Source: Amylostereum areolatum
Lineage: Eukaryota > Basidiomycota > Agaricomycetes > Russulales > Stereaceae
DNA length: 64,000 nucleotides
Direction: 5' to 3'
NCBI GenBank assembly: GCA_012932865.1
Contig: SAXG01000055.1
Location: forward strand, 124,001-188,000
In this document: positions 57,101 through 64,000 of the stretch, in pieces
Layout of the letters: every line of letters starts with the position of its first letter
How positions within the stretch are numbered: the stretch's first letter is position 1
The notes under the pieces: generated by a model
Seen by the model: the letters and a program-made list of their open reading frames with translations, nothing else
What the model was told of the DNA's origin: nothing
The model's database searches: none
Made by a program: the position numbers and the translations under genes

Positions 57101-58670
57101 GTTTGGGTTCAAAGCCGTCTTTCATGTCGATAGCATGGTCCCATGGCCGTCGGTCAGGAAGTCGCTCGGAGGTTTTCTTGTCGAATACAGGCGCAAAGTC
57201 GCGGTACGGCGGGGGGACTAAGTCTTCAAAGGTTTGCGGGCGTGCGTTCTCTTTTGAATGCTCTGCAAGCTCCTGCGCTTTTGTAAAGCCCGCGCGGATA
57301 GGTACTGCATCTGGATTAGGACCGTCGGTTTCAGGGAGGATTCCGGCGTGGCGTAGTCCATTGATCTCCCAGTCTCGGAATACCATGGGCCGCTCGTCGT
57401 CGTCTTCAGTGAAGAGTCGTGCGGGTAGAGGGGAGCGATGGACCGTGCGGACGCGAACACCTTTGACTCTGCGTGCAGGAATAACATAAGTGGGGACTGG
57501 GGTCCAGGACACATATGTCGGCTCTGGGAAGGGATCGTCCAAAACGAGAGGTGTCCTCGGGGTTTTACCTGCTTCAACCTTACGCTGTGATTGGACCGAT
57601 GATGGTCTCCGTGGCTTGGTTGCGAGGTTTGTCACAGGAGGTTTGGACAAAGTGCATGAGGGGGGGCAGCGGAGCATGTCAACACGGTCTCGTTGCCAGT
57701 CTATGGTGGGATTGTGCTCATCGAGCCAGTCTGTTCCAAGGATCATGTCATGATCGCCGATGTCGGTGATGAAGAACTCAGCTTCTTCCTCATGGTACGC
57801 CTTTGAATCTTGCGAGTACATCCGGATCCGCTGGGTCGTTGTGTCGCGTACCCAGCCCATGATGTTCTCGGTGCCGTCCACATTACGCACGGGGAACGGG
57901 TTTTCTAGTTTTCTTGTGGTAAGCTTCTTGCGTTCAACGAAGCTTCGGTTCAGGATAATTCCTTCTGCGCTGCTATCAAGCAGCGCGTCTGCGTCGATTT
58001 CTCTTTTGGTAACTCGTCCGATCAGCTTGACTTTGAGTGTGATCGATGGTGTTTGCCTGTTCTTGGTGACAGTAGACAGATACAAACACGGGGGATACGA
58101 TTGCTCACAGGTATGCATGGATGATAATACAGCGAAACGATTCGACGATGATACCAAAAGTCCTTTGCCTCCACCAGACGACGCGACTGGGGGGCGTTTC
58201 AAAAATCCTGCGATTCCAGGATGTCCTTCAACAGCGCTACTGCCTGCTCCTTGCCTTCCGCGTCCAGATCCTTCAGCTGGCGAGTGATCGCCGCGATGGT
58301 TTTGGATGGGTCGGGAGCTGCTTTCGCAGTGGACGGAGCCGTGTTCGTCGGCAGGGGAGGGGCCTTGGACCCAGTCTCTACTGCGCCCACCCGTCGCGCA
58401 CTCGAGTCGCGGTTGGGGCAGTCGCGAGAGACGTGACCGGCTTGTCGACACATGAAGCACTTGCCTTCGCGCATCATCCTTGCGCGCTCGTCGTCCGTCA
58501 GCTTTGCAGGGCGGGTCGAGGTGTTGGTGAAGGCGCCGACTCGGCGCGACGAGGGGTCGTTGGTCGAACCGTTCGAGGTGAGCGCGACAGCCCCCTTGGA
58601 CTGACTGCTCTTCCTCTCCGGGTTCTCTTCGAGCCACTGGTGGTTGATGCGGCGGGTGCGCTCCTTCCAC
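54111..58670 (-). CDS. pol: Pol polyprotein with chromodomain
   Basis: The open frame of 1519 codons is -1 relative to gag; homology starts near the gag stop (58199), so the first about 157 codons are overlap. Protease is near residue 230 (ALLDSSAEGIILN). Reverse transcriptase has IYMDDILVF near residue 675. RNase H has VEVDASDFATGG near 830 and IWTDHKNLEHF. Integrase has a zinc motif (GHPGRF...CATCQ) from about 1047 and the DDE core (TDFIVEL, SDRGPQFAG, YHPQTDGQTERENQ) from about 1117. The chromodomain is at about 1402-1460 (YLVKWAGYPDSENTWLP). The frame does not stop before the LTR; it crosses the polypurine tract and ends 68 bp into the 3' LTR. The protease motif is DSSA where DSGA/DTGA is usual. 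Confidence 0.93.
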   Translation of the reverse strand: MEGAHPPHQPPVARREPGEEEQSVQGGCRAHLERFDQRPLVAPSRRLHQHLDPPCKADGRRARKDDARRQVLHVSTSRSRLSRLPQPRLECATGGRSRDWVQGPSPADEHGSVHCESSSRPIQNHRGDHSPAEGSGRGRQGAGSSAVEGHPGIAGFLKRPPVASSGGGKGLLVSSSNRFAVLSSMHTCEQSYPPCLYLSTVTKNRQTPSITLKVKLIGRVTKREIDADALLDSSAEGIILNRSFVERKKLTTRKLENPFPVRNVDGTENIMGWVRDTTTQRIRMYSQDSKAYHEEEAEFFITDIGDHDMILGTDWLDEHNPTIDWQRDRVDMLRCPPSCTLSKPPVTNLATKPRRPSSVQSQRKVEAGKTPRTPLVLDDPFPEPTYVSWTPVPTYVIPARRVKGVRVRTVHRSPLPARLFTEDDDERPMVFRDWEINGLRHAGILPETDGPNPDAVPIRAGFTKAQELAEHSKENARPQTFEDLVPPPYRDFAPVFDKKTSERLPDRRPWDHAIDMKDGFEPKPCKIYPLSPSEQIELDTFLDDHLKKGYIRPSKSPQASPFFFVKKKDGKLRPVQDYRELNKGTVKNEYPLPLISEIVDRLKGAKIFSKMDVRWGYNNVRIKEGDEWKAAFKTNRGLFEPTVMFFGLMNSPATFQAMMNELFKDLIDSGKVIIYMDDILVFTRTMDEHRAIVRQVLQRLQDNDLFLKPEKCVFEQDSVEYLGLIISHDKIAMDPVKVAGIQDWPIPRTVKDVQSFLGFGNFYRRFIKDFSKVARPLFDLTKKDCTWNWSADCQTAFDALKAAFNSSPVLVMPDPKKPYLVEVDASDFATGGILSQKGDDGHWHPVAYLSKALSEPERNYDIYDKELLAIIRALEAWRHYLEGAPDTVEIWTDHKNLEHFKTAQKLSRRQARWALFLTRFDFSLVHKPGISHRPDPMSRRPDHKDGVENDNKERVLLDPKYFQVRATRPGAVTSLGDVELRRRIRDCKTKDIEVVQALDAILRNGPRTLVKNLQEWNYEEGLVLFRGKVYVPADDELRRDIVKMYHESPLAGHPGRFKTYELVSREYWWPGMSVFVRDFVAGCATCQSTKTQSSRPHVDMIPNEVPDRPFGVISTDFIVELPDCEGYNAVNVVVDRLTKMVVTTPCTTKITSDGTADILFDKVYRHYGLADKIISDRGPQFAGQVMRTLNEKLGIKSALSTAYHPQTDGQTERENQNLEQFLRVFCNYRQDDWVKWLPFFEFSHNSRTHAATGKAPFEVLYGFLPKMYPSVNPSSKVPAVEERLRQLEEVRQEIKASLALASDLMKHYNGDTVSESTQFAVGDKVWLEGKNLKTTRPKAKLAAKRFGPFEIIDVISPVNYHLKLPKTWRIHPVFHASLLTAYKETAAHGPNYEQPPPDLIDDEEEYDVEDIVDSKPTRNKKGIQYLVKWAGYPDSENTWLPRSSLSKVTDMIDAFHKRHPNAPRPVRSLGISFDDFLASTLADDIALQAKARLKGGVMSRIAPFLSSFADLVHATRHGT
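54179..54190 (-). other. Polypurine tract
   Basis: AAAGGGGGGG followed by TAA directly before the 3' LTR in element sense; this primes plus-strand DNA synthesis. It lies inside the pol reading frame. Confidence 0.85.
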
Positions 58671-59224
58671 TCCGCGAGCTTGGTGGGGAACGGGTACGAC
58701 CGGGCCACCTGCTTGCCGAGGTCACGCTGAAGTCCCTTCTTGAAAAAGTGGATTAGCGCCTCGTCGTCGTATGCTGACATGGTTGCCAGCATCTCAAACT
58801 CGGTGATAAAGTCAGTGACGTCCCGGGTGGTCATTGCGAGCTCGTTGATCTTACGCTGAGCCTCTATCTTCGGATCGACGGGCACGAAGTCTTTGCCAAA
58901 CCTCTCGAAGAGCTCTTTGTAGGAGTTATAGTGGAGTGTTGGGGGCGTGGGGTCGAGGGTGTCGGCGTCTTCCTTCTCGTCTTCGTCGGCAAAGAGTTCC
59001 ATGCGGCGATGCGTGGCCCAGGCTTTCGCCGTGTCGTCCTCCATCAGGCTGAGGAGGAGCATCATCTTGGCGTCATCTGTGGCATAAACATCTTTGTTAA
59101 CGCGCAGGAACATGCGGAGCTCGAGGGAGAACCGGAGGGTGTCGCGTCTATCGCCTTTGAATGGCTTTGGCTTGGGGCCGATCTCCCGCTTGGAGACGGC
59201 AGGTTTGGATTCGGTGTCGGGCAT
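58199..59224 (-). CDS. gag: Gag of the gypsy element
   Basis: 341 residues from the first in-frame ATG 59224-59222 (MPDTESKPAVSKREIG) to TGA 58201-58199. The capsid-like region contains KPKPFKGDRRDTLRFSLELR and a retrotransposon-gag core (FVPVDPKIEAQRKINEL, DFITEFEMLATMSAYDDEAL). One zinc knuckle is CFMCRQAGHVSRDC. The same frame is open upstream for another 590 nt to TAG 59818-59816 and beyond it into the 5' LTR, so a longer Gag from a non-AUG start is conceivable. The end overlaps pol in the -1 frame. Confidence 0.9.
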   Translation of the reverse strand: MPDTESKPAVSKREIGPKPKPFKGDRRDTLRFSLELRMFLRVNKDVYATDDAKMMLLLSLMEDDTAKAWATHRRMELFADEDEKEDADTLDPTPPTLHYNSYKELFERFGKDFVPVDPKIEAQRKINELAMTTRDVTDFITEFEMLATMSAYDDEALIHFFKKGLQRDLGKQVARSYPFPTKLAEWKERTRRINHQWLEENPERKSSQSKGAVALTSNGSTNDPSSRRVGAFTNTSTRPAKLTDDERARMMREGKCFMCRQAGHVSRDCPNRDSSARRVGAVETGSKAPPLPTNTAPSTAKAAPDPSKTIAAITRQLKDLDAEGKEQAVALLKDILESQDF

Positions 59225-60432
59225 CTTGTCGAAGGGGAGGGGGACGGTGAGGGATTGGGCGAGTTCTTGATCAAGGCGGCGTAGGGTTTCTCGTCGGCGT
59301 TCTTCTGCTTCTTCAACTTCGTCCTCAACTTGTTTTGCGACAAGGAAGTCGGCGGGGGTGAGGAATTGCTGGTTATGATGCCACGACCAGTGATCTTGGA
59401 CGGGACTGAACGAAGTGGGCTGCCACTCAACTACTGATCGTCCTGGGGTTCCGTTCTTGTTCCGTCTATAGGCGTACCACTTCCCAGTTGTGTCGTTGTG
59501 GTTGATCCCTTCTGGGACTTCAATTACAGTACGTCGACGGGGTGGGGGCGAGTTGGTCGGAGGGGGGTTCAGGAAGCGCTGTAGAACGTCCGCAGCGGTG
59601 GCAAAATCCGATTCTTCGACGTAGGGTTGTTCATCGCGGTCGTCGAAGTACCAGTCTCGACGTTGCCGGTTTGGTTCGTCGTGCAGCCAACGTACGGATT
59701 CCTTAGTCTGCTGCGAGGTGAGGATATAGTATTCTTCGGGACAGTAGTCTCGAAAAACGCCTGGGGGGAGGTTCGGAGTGGGGGGACGAGGGGCTGTGGA
59801 GGACGTGATGATGGTCTAGAAGAAGTCCGCCGCAATGGGGCGACGGCCGAGGAGTTTCTTGGTGAGGTAGCCGGCTTTTACTGCCTGGCGGATCTTATGT
59901 TCGTGGTGGCGGCGACGAAGGGTCTTACCCTTGATGGTGGGACGGAGGACTGGTGGCGGGGTGGATTCGGGGGTCCGGCGGTTAAACTGGGAGACGGAGG
60001 TGAAACTGGTTTGGAGGATCGGGTTGGGGGCGTCCTGGATGAGGTATGTGTGGTAGGTGGGGGCGTGGAGGGTGAATTCAAGGCGTTCGAGATCTATGTT
60101 GATGCACGTAGTGATCCGGACGTATAGGGCGAGGACGACAGTACCGTGATCCTTGTGCCACCTCCACTCGAAGATGCGGAAGTTGAGGCCGTGCGCGGTC
60201 CAGGGATCTTTCTTGCAGAGGTTCTGTACGGGGACGAGGCAGTTGACGGTGACGGCGTCGGACCAAGGGTAGGGGAGTGGTGCGTCGTCGCGGGGGGTGA
60301 TCGGCTTTCCGTTGAACGGGAGGAAAACCGGTGCGTTCGGGAGGTCCGTGGTGGGAGTTTTTAACGTCGTAGCGACGGCAGAGGTAGATGGAGAGAGGGG
60401 TGCGAGGTAGGCGTAGGGGTAGACTGTCCAGG
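59225..60432 (-). other. Gypsy leader: AUG-poor, open in the gag frame
   Basis: The 1208 nt between 5' LTR and gag ATG. In element sense only one ATG occurs (59634-59632, not in the gag frame). The antisense strand of the same DNA has a dozen or so. The gag frame is open throughout except for TAG 59818-59816. It encodes protein-like sequence on both sides: GLNFRIFEWRWHKDHGTVVL upstream, and DYCPEEYYILTSQQTKESVRW and VEWQPTSFSPVQDHWSWHHN downstream. The TAG is preceded by a pyrimidine tract (TTCTTCTAG) and could also be a 3' splice site. Confidence 0.75.
60420..60430 (-). other. Self-priming type primer-binding site
   Basis: In element sense the LTR end CTGACA is followed by CC and then TGGACAGTCTA. 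The first ten of these (TGGACAGTCT) are the exact reverse complement of AGACTGTCCA in the LTR, about 34 nt after the start of the TATA box, where the RNA should begin. The solo LTR at 7283 has TAGACTGTCCA, which pairs with all eleven. I did not see a match to a common tRNA 3' end (for example TGGTATCAGAGC). The Tf1/sushi group primes in this way. Confidence 0.75.
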
Positions 60433-60855
60433 TGTCAGAAACGCAGTTTATGAGACCGATGGAACCGCCTAAGTCGCAACGATGGGAAGAGCAAGAGAGA
60501 ACAGATGGATTCGAGAGTGTCAGGCCTAGGGTAGTGCAACGTGCGCTACAGTACCGTATGACGAGATGGACAGTCTGAGGAAAAGGGGAAAGGGATACTG
60601 TCCTTATATACAAGTGGGAACGATGGTGCGATGCGATGCGATAGTGGTGCGAGCGGGGGGAACAATAAGAAAGGAGTCATGGGGAGGAGGGCGGGAGTCC
60701 GGAGCAATGATGTCATAGATAAGGATGCGGAACACCGTTCGGAAGTCCGGGCGGTGACGTCATTGGAGCATGTGATGCGAAGGAAAGTCATGTGCCGTGA
60801 CGCGTCGCGTGTACAAGGTCTGCAAACGAAGAAAGAAATGGAGCGATCCGTGACA
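60433..60855 (-). repeat. 5' LTR of the gypsy element
   Basis: Same length and ends as the 3' LTR; TATATAAG at 60610-60603. It would drive the element's transcript leftward through leader, gag and pol. Confidence 0.97.
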
Positions 60856-60860
60856 GAAAA

Positions 60861-61564
60861 CAAATTCAAATCAATTTTCCTCCAAAGCAATGTTTGTGCA
60901 GCAACACGGACGTGTTTTGTCGCTTCGGTCACGGTGACCGCGTCGCTCCCACCCCCCCTGATTGGATTTATTTATATATCTAGAGATTTTTCGGGAAATT
61001 TCCTCGGTGCTCGGATGAGGCGTGGTGGTCCCGAGCTCGAGTGATGTACGACACGACACGACCCGACACGACACAGTACAGCACACCCTGTCATCTGCAT
61101 CCAGTGCATCTCGGTGCGTTCATCTGGATCATGTGCGCATTTTCTTTCTCTCTTGCGAGACGAACTGACATGTACTATTTGTGCAGAAGAATCTATGCAA
61201 GTTGGGGGTGACATTGGCTGGCCATTGGGACGGTGCACCGAGCAGGAACGCAGGTCCACTGATTCCGTCCAAGATGCAGCCCCCAGAAACAGTGCCCATT
61301 CAACCTCCTCGCAAGCGAACGAGAACACGGCCGTCCAGGTATGACTGACCTTAACAAACTGATCAATGTCCTTGCTTACTATATTGTTGTCTACAGCTTT
61401 CCTCGGCTGACGCCATTGGCCACCGCCGGTCTTGAGTGCGAGCACAACGACATCCTCAGGATCCTGAAGGTCCGCAACAGCATTGTATTGTGTCGTCCAC
61501 GTCCGAATCAACGACAGGCGACACGATAATGCAAGAACCCAACCAACCAGCAAGCCTCGAATGG
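60861..61564. other. Intergenic, right flank of the gypsy element
   Basis: Contains a CGACA/CACGA microsatellite (about 61045-61082). A possible short spliced gene around 61195-61530 (intron-like GTATGA...CTACAG near 61340-61397) is too weak to annotate. Confidence 0.4.
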
Positions 61565-61608
61565 TGTCACGGATCGCTCCATTTCTTTCTTCGTTTGCAG
61601 ACCTTGTA
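61565..61608 (+). mobile_element. 44-bp LTR fragment
   Basis: TGTCACGGATCGCTCC through GCAGACCTTGTA equals the first 44 bp (element sense) of the gypsy LTR, in plus orientation, then similarity stops abruptly. It is the remnant of another LTR, cut where copy B of the dispersed repeat begins. Confidence 0.85.
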
Positions 61609-61840
61609 ATTATACAATGTATTAGCTTATCGGCAGACATAATACACCCTGTGAGGAACTTGAGAGAAATCTGTCGAGAACATGCTGGTGACCTGGCGTG
61701 TATTTCGACCATTCTTCACAGATTCTCCGGGGGGTGTAATTTGCTCAGAGTCCGCGCGGAATCTGCGTGGAATTTGCTCATTCCTCGCGGATTCTCCCCG
61801 GGAGTAATCTCGCCGTTCGCCGCAGTGACGTAGGCTAGCT
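61609..61840. repeat. Dispersed repeat, copy B
   Basis: 61690-61832 is the inverted counterpart of 48566-48660. It starts right after the LTR fragment, so it may have been inserted into that LTR or joined to it by deletion. Confidence 0.6.
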
Positions 61841-62203
61841 CTCTTATGAAGCCTCAGGCTCACACACCGCTCGTCATGAATAATGCTTCATGCCTTGTTG
61901 ACAGATATGCGCGTGACGACAGTGCGGCCAGTGAGGTAAGTTACTGCCTTCGACTCATGAAAGGTTAGTGCTTAGCGCTTTAGCTACTTGCTTGATTTTA
62001 AATACCACCATTCCTTGACACGACGCTCCCTTGCCATGGGTATGGCCGACGAGTTCGAAAAAGGCCACGGGATGGCGATAGAAGGTATGGTAATAATACA
62101 GATGAGCGACGTCCGAACCCACAATGGAACTGAAAAAACCCCGAGAAAGCGACACCTCCGCTTCAGACTTGGGCGGCCTTCACAGTCTCCTCCTGCTTGA
62201 CCA
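61841..62203. other. Intergenic
   Basis: No gene seen; 3' flank of the next gene on the minus strand. Confidence 0.4.
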
Positions 62204-64000
62204 TCACGTCCACCCCTTTACCCTTCCCATCACTTCCCCTACCTCGATCCCATCCCAGAACACCCCCTCAGCCTCCCCAAACACCACCTGCCTCACGCCG
62301 CCCCGCACCTTCATAGCCGCTCCGCCCGCGCCCAACAGCGTCTGGCGGTACCCACGCACGACGTCCACCTCACGCAGCGCGATAGCCATGCGCAAACGCC
62401 ATCCGTCCGAGGGTGCGTTCTTCCAGGACCAGTGGGTGGCCTCGAGCGCACGGAGCTCAGGAGAGGATGCGAGGAGGTCTTCGCGCGTCTCACCTGAGGA
62501 GGCCGAAGAGGGGGCAGCGGAGGGTCCCGGGGCCGGCACGGCAGGGGAAGAGGGCTCCGTCTTTATCGAGGCGTCGGCTGGAGCAGCAGGTGGTGCAGTC
62601 GATGACGACGGAGGTATGGAGCATAGAGTCTCCATCGCGAGCTGCGCCGCGCCCCACTCTGGGCCGTCCGTTTCGGTCGCGATGAATATATGCCCGCGGC
62701 GCACGGCGTTCTTCGCGTCGTAGGGCGCGAGCGAGGCTCCGAATGCCTGTAGGTCTGCGTAGGATGTGTGAAGGTAGGTCCATAGCTGAAGAAAGAGGGG
62801 ATGAACATGTCAGCGTGGTACGAGGGGAAGGCTAAGACCGAGATACCTTGGACAGCACCTCGTGGGGATTGGCCACGCGAGCCCGGACGTGGCGGGAGAG
62901 GGTAAGCGTGGCGTCGTGGAAGGGTGCGGCGCGTTTGTAATCGGGTCCGTAGTCGAGGAAAGGCTCGAACCACCTTGCGATCTGCGGATTGAGCGAACGT
63001 GGGCATCTTCATCAGGGAAGTGAAAGGAACGGAAAGGGCGGAATAAGGCGAACCTCCTTCAGTGGCCCGTCAACCTTCTTCCAGGCCGCGTTGAGGTCTT
63101 CGACGTAGGACGCGGTGAGTAGCGGGACAGGGACGGCGGGGTTGACCGGGAGCACACGCTCCACGGTTCCAGCGTCGAATCCGGCATCGTCGAGGCAGGT
63201 GGTCATCATAGTACGGTATTGCGTCCAAGCCTTCCCTATAGGGGCAGTGGGGTCAAGCACGGCGGGTCGCAACGTGCTGCAGTAGACCAAGTTAAGCTTT
63301 TCTACGAGGGTCGGATCCCAACGAACAGGGTCGTGGGAGAGGGCCTGCATTGTGTCGAGCGCGCGGTTGAACCAGTGGATGAGGACCTGTGGGCAGGAAA
63401 GAAGATGAGATTTGGGGTGGATGGAAGGGACGGGCAACTTACGCCACCGTGCACGGCGTAGAGGTTATCCAGCACCCAGGGCATCGTCAGCAACTCGAGA
63501 GACTTGAGACCCGGGAAAGCCGACACGCGTGCCCAGAGAGCGTGCACCTCGGGACATTGGGCGAACGAGGCGATAGAGGAAAGTAGCTTCACCGCGTCGC
63601 TCGCGTCTGAGGACACCAGAGAGAATGCGCCGGCGGGCGCGGTGGATAACATGAGGGAGAAGAGGTCATCGTCGGGCGAGGTGGGCGTGTTCGTGGATGG
63701 TTCGATTGAGCTCGAAGGCATCGCGGAAGCTTCGTTCTCGGGAAGCACGGCGTCCGCGGAGACGAGAGTCTCGCTGAGAAGAGGGTCCACTTCTTTCTTG
63801 GAACGAGAATCACGCTTGTGCTTGCGCCGCCTCTCTTGTAGACCATACGTCCCGCTCGACGACCCTGTCCACTATTATGTTAGCAAAGTCAGCGACAGTG
63901 CGATGGGGACGATGTACATACCAGATTGAGCGTGGGTAGGTGACCCGGGTTCGGCGGGAGGATCAAAGACGTTGAGCAGGCGACCGAGGAGAGTTTCAAT
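62204..64000 (-). CDS. Unknown multi-exon protein, 5' end beyond the window
   Basis: Exons inside the window: 64000-63922, 63864-63443, 63386-63054, 62981-62848 (approximate donor end) and the last exon from about 62787 to TGA 62206-62204. Joins: THAQS to GSSSGTYG, YAVHGG to VLIHWFNRALD, DGPLKE to IARWFEPFLDYGPDY, EVLSK to LWTYLHTSYADLQ. The protein is helical and tryptophan-rich, with a Ser/Pro/Ala-rich insert (APADASIKTEPSS) and a C-terminal part MAIALREVDVVRGYRQTLLGAG. The terminal residues GRVKGWT end early; shifting by one base would read GVDVMVKQEETVKAA, so a small frameshift near 62210 is possible. Donor GTTCGC at 63053 is unusual. Family not recognised. Confidence 0.6.

Larger units (their letters stand above)
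53756..60855 (-). mobile_element. Ty3/gypsy chromovirus, complete, recent insertion
   Basis: 7100 bp, two 423-bp LTRs differing at two positions, TG...CA ends, and the 5-bp duplication GAAAA on both sides (53751-53755 and 60856-60860). Order in element sense (right to left): 5' LTR, primer site, long leader, gag, pol (protease, reverse transcriptase, RNase H, integrase, chromodomain), polypurine tract, 3' LTR. The chromodomain at the C-terminus of integrase defines a chromovirus. Near-identical LTRs indicate recent transposition, since both are copied from one template. Confidence 0.97.

Overview
This is nuclear DNA from a filamentous basidiomycete, most probably an Agaricomycete. The host genes carry many short introns (about 50-70 nt, GT-AG), pyrimidine-rich or TATA-bearing promoters and compact spacing. 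The window also holds families typical of mushroom-forming fungi: a FunK1 fungal-type protein kinase, F-box proteins, a chromodomain Ty3/gypsy element, a Tnp2-like transposase fragment and a TA-target DDE transposon.

Layout. The first 17 kb is a pile-up of mobile DNA. A full-length non-LTR retrotransposon (868-7133, minus, poly(A) tail and 12-13 bp target duplication) lies just upstream of a FunK1 kinase gene. That gene is then broken by a solo LTR (7283-7702, 5-bp duplication GCTCC), by a 6.0-kb TA-flanked DNA transposon with 46-bp perfect terminal inverted repeats (8924-14929), and by an in-frame TGA. From 18.7 to 33.2 kb the sequence is mainly host genes: a short protein made of 11-residue Gly-rich repeats, a caleosin-like gene with the same kind of repeat, an F-box protein, a secreted six-hairpin glycosidase with a frameshift, a secreted acid sphingomyelinase-like enzyme, triosephosphate isomerase, a coiled-coil protein and a small unknown protein.

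From 33.7 to 47.3 kb lie a large conserved protein of unknown role, a cytochrome P450 whose first exon is split by a roughly 1.08-kb insert, the iron-sulfur subunit of succinate dehydrogenase (SDH2) and a FHA-RING ubiquitin ligase of the Dma/CHFR type. From 48 to 52 kb there are small repeats, a MITE-like element with 60-bp inverted repeats, a Tnp2-like transposase fragment and an unknown two-exon gene.

A young Ty3/gypsy chromovirus occupies 53756-60855. It has two 423-bp LTRs differing at two positions, the duplication GAAAA, a self-priming type primer site, and gag and pol in different frames. Its leader is 1.2 kb long and almost free of AUG, yet open in the gag frame except for one TAG. 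The last kilobases hold an LTR scrap, a second copy of a dispersed repeat, and the 3' part of an unknown gene running off the right edge. No tRNA, rRNA or CRISPR feature was recognised. The conserved metabolic genes (TPI, SDH2, sphingomyelinase, Dma-type ligase) look intact; the damage falls on expanded families (FunK1, P450, glycosidase).
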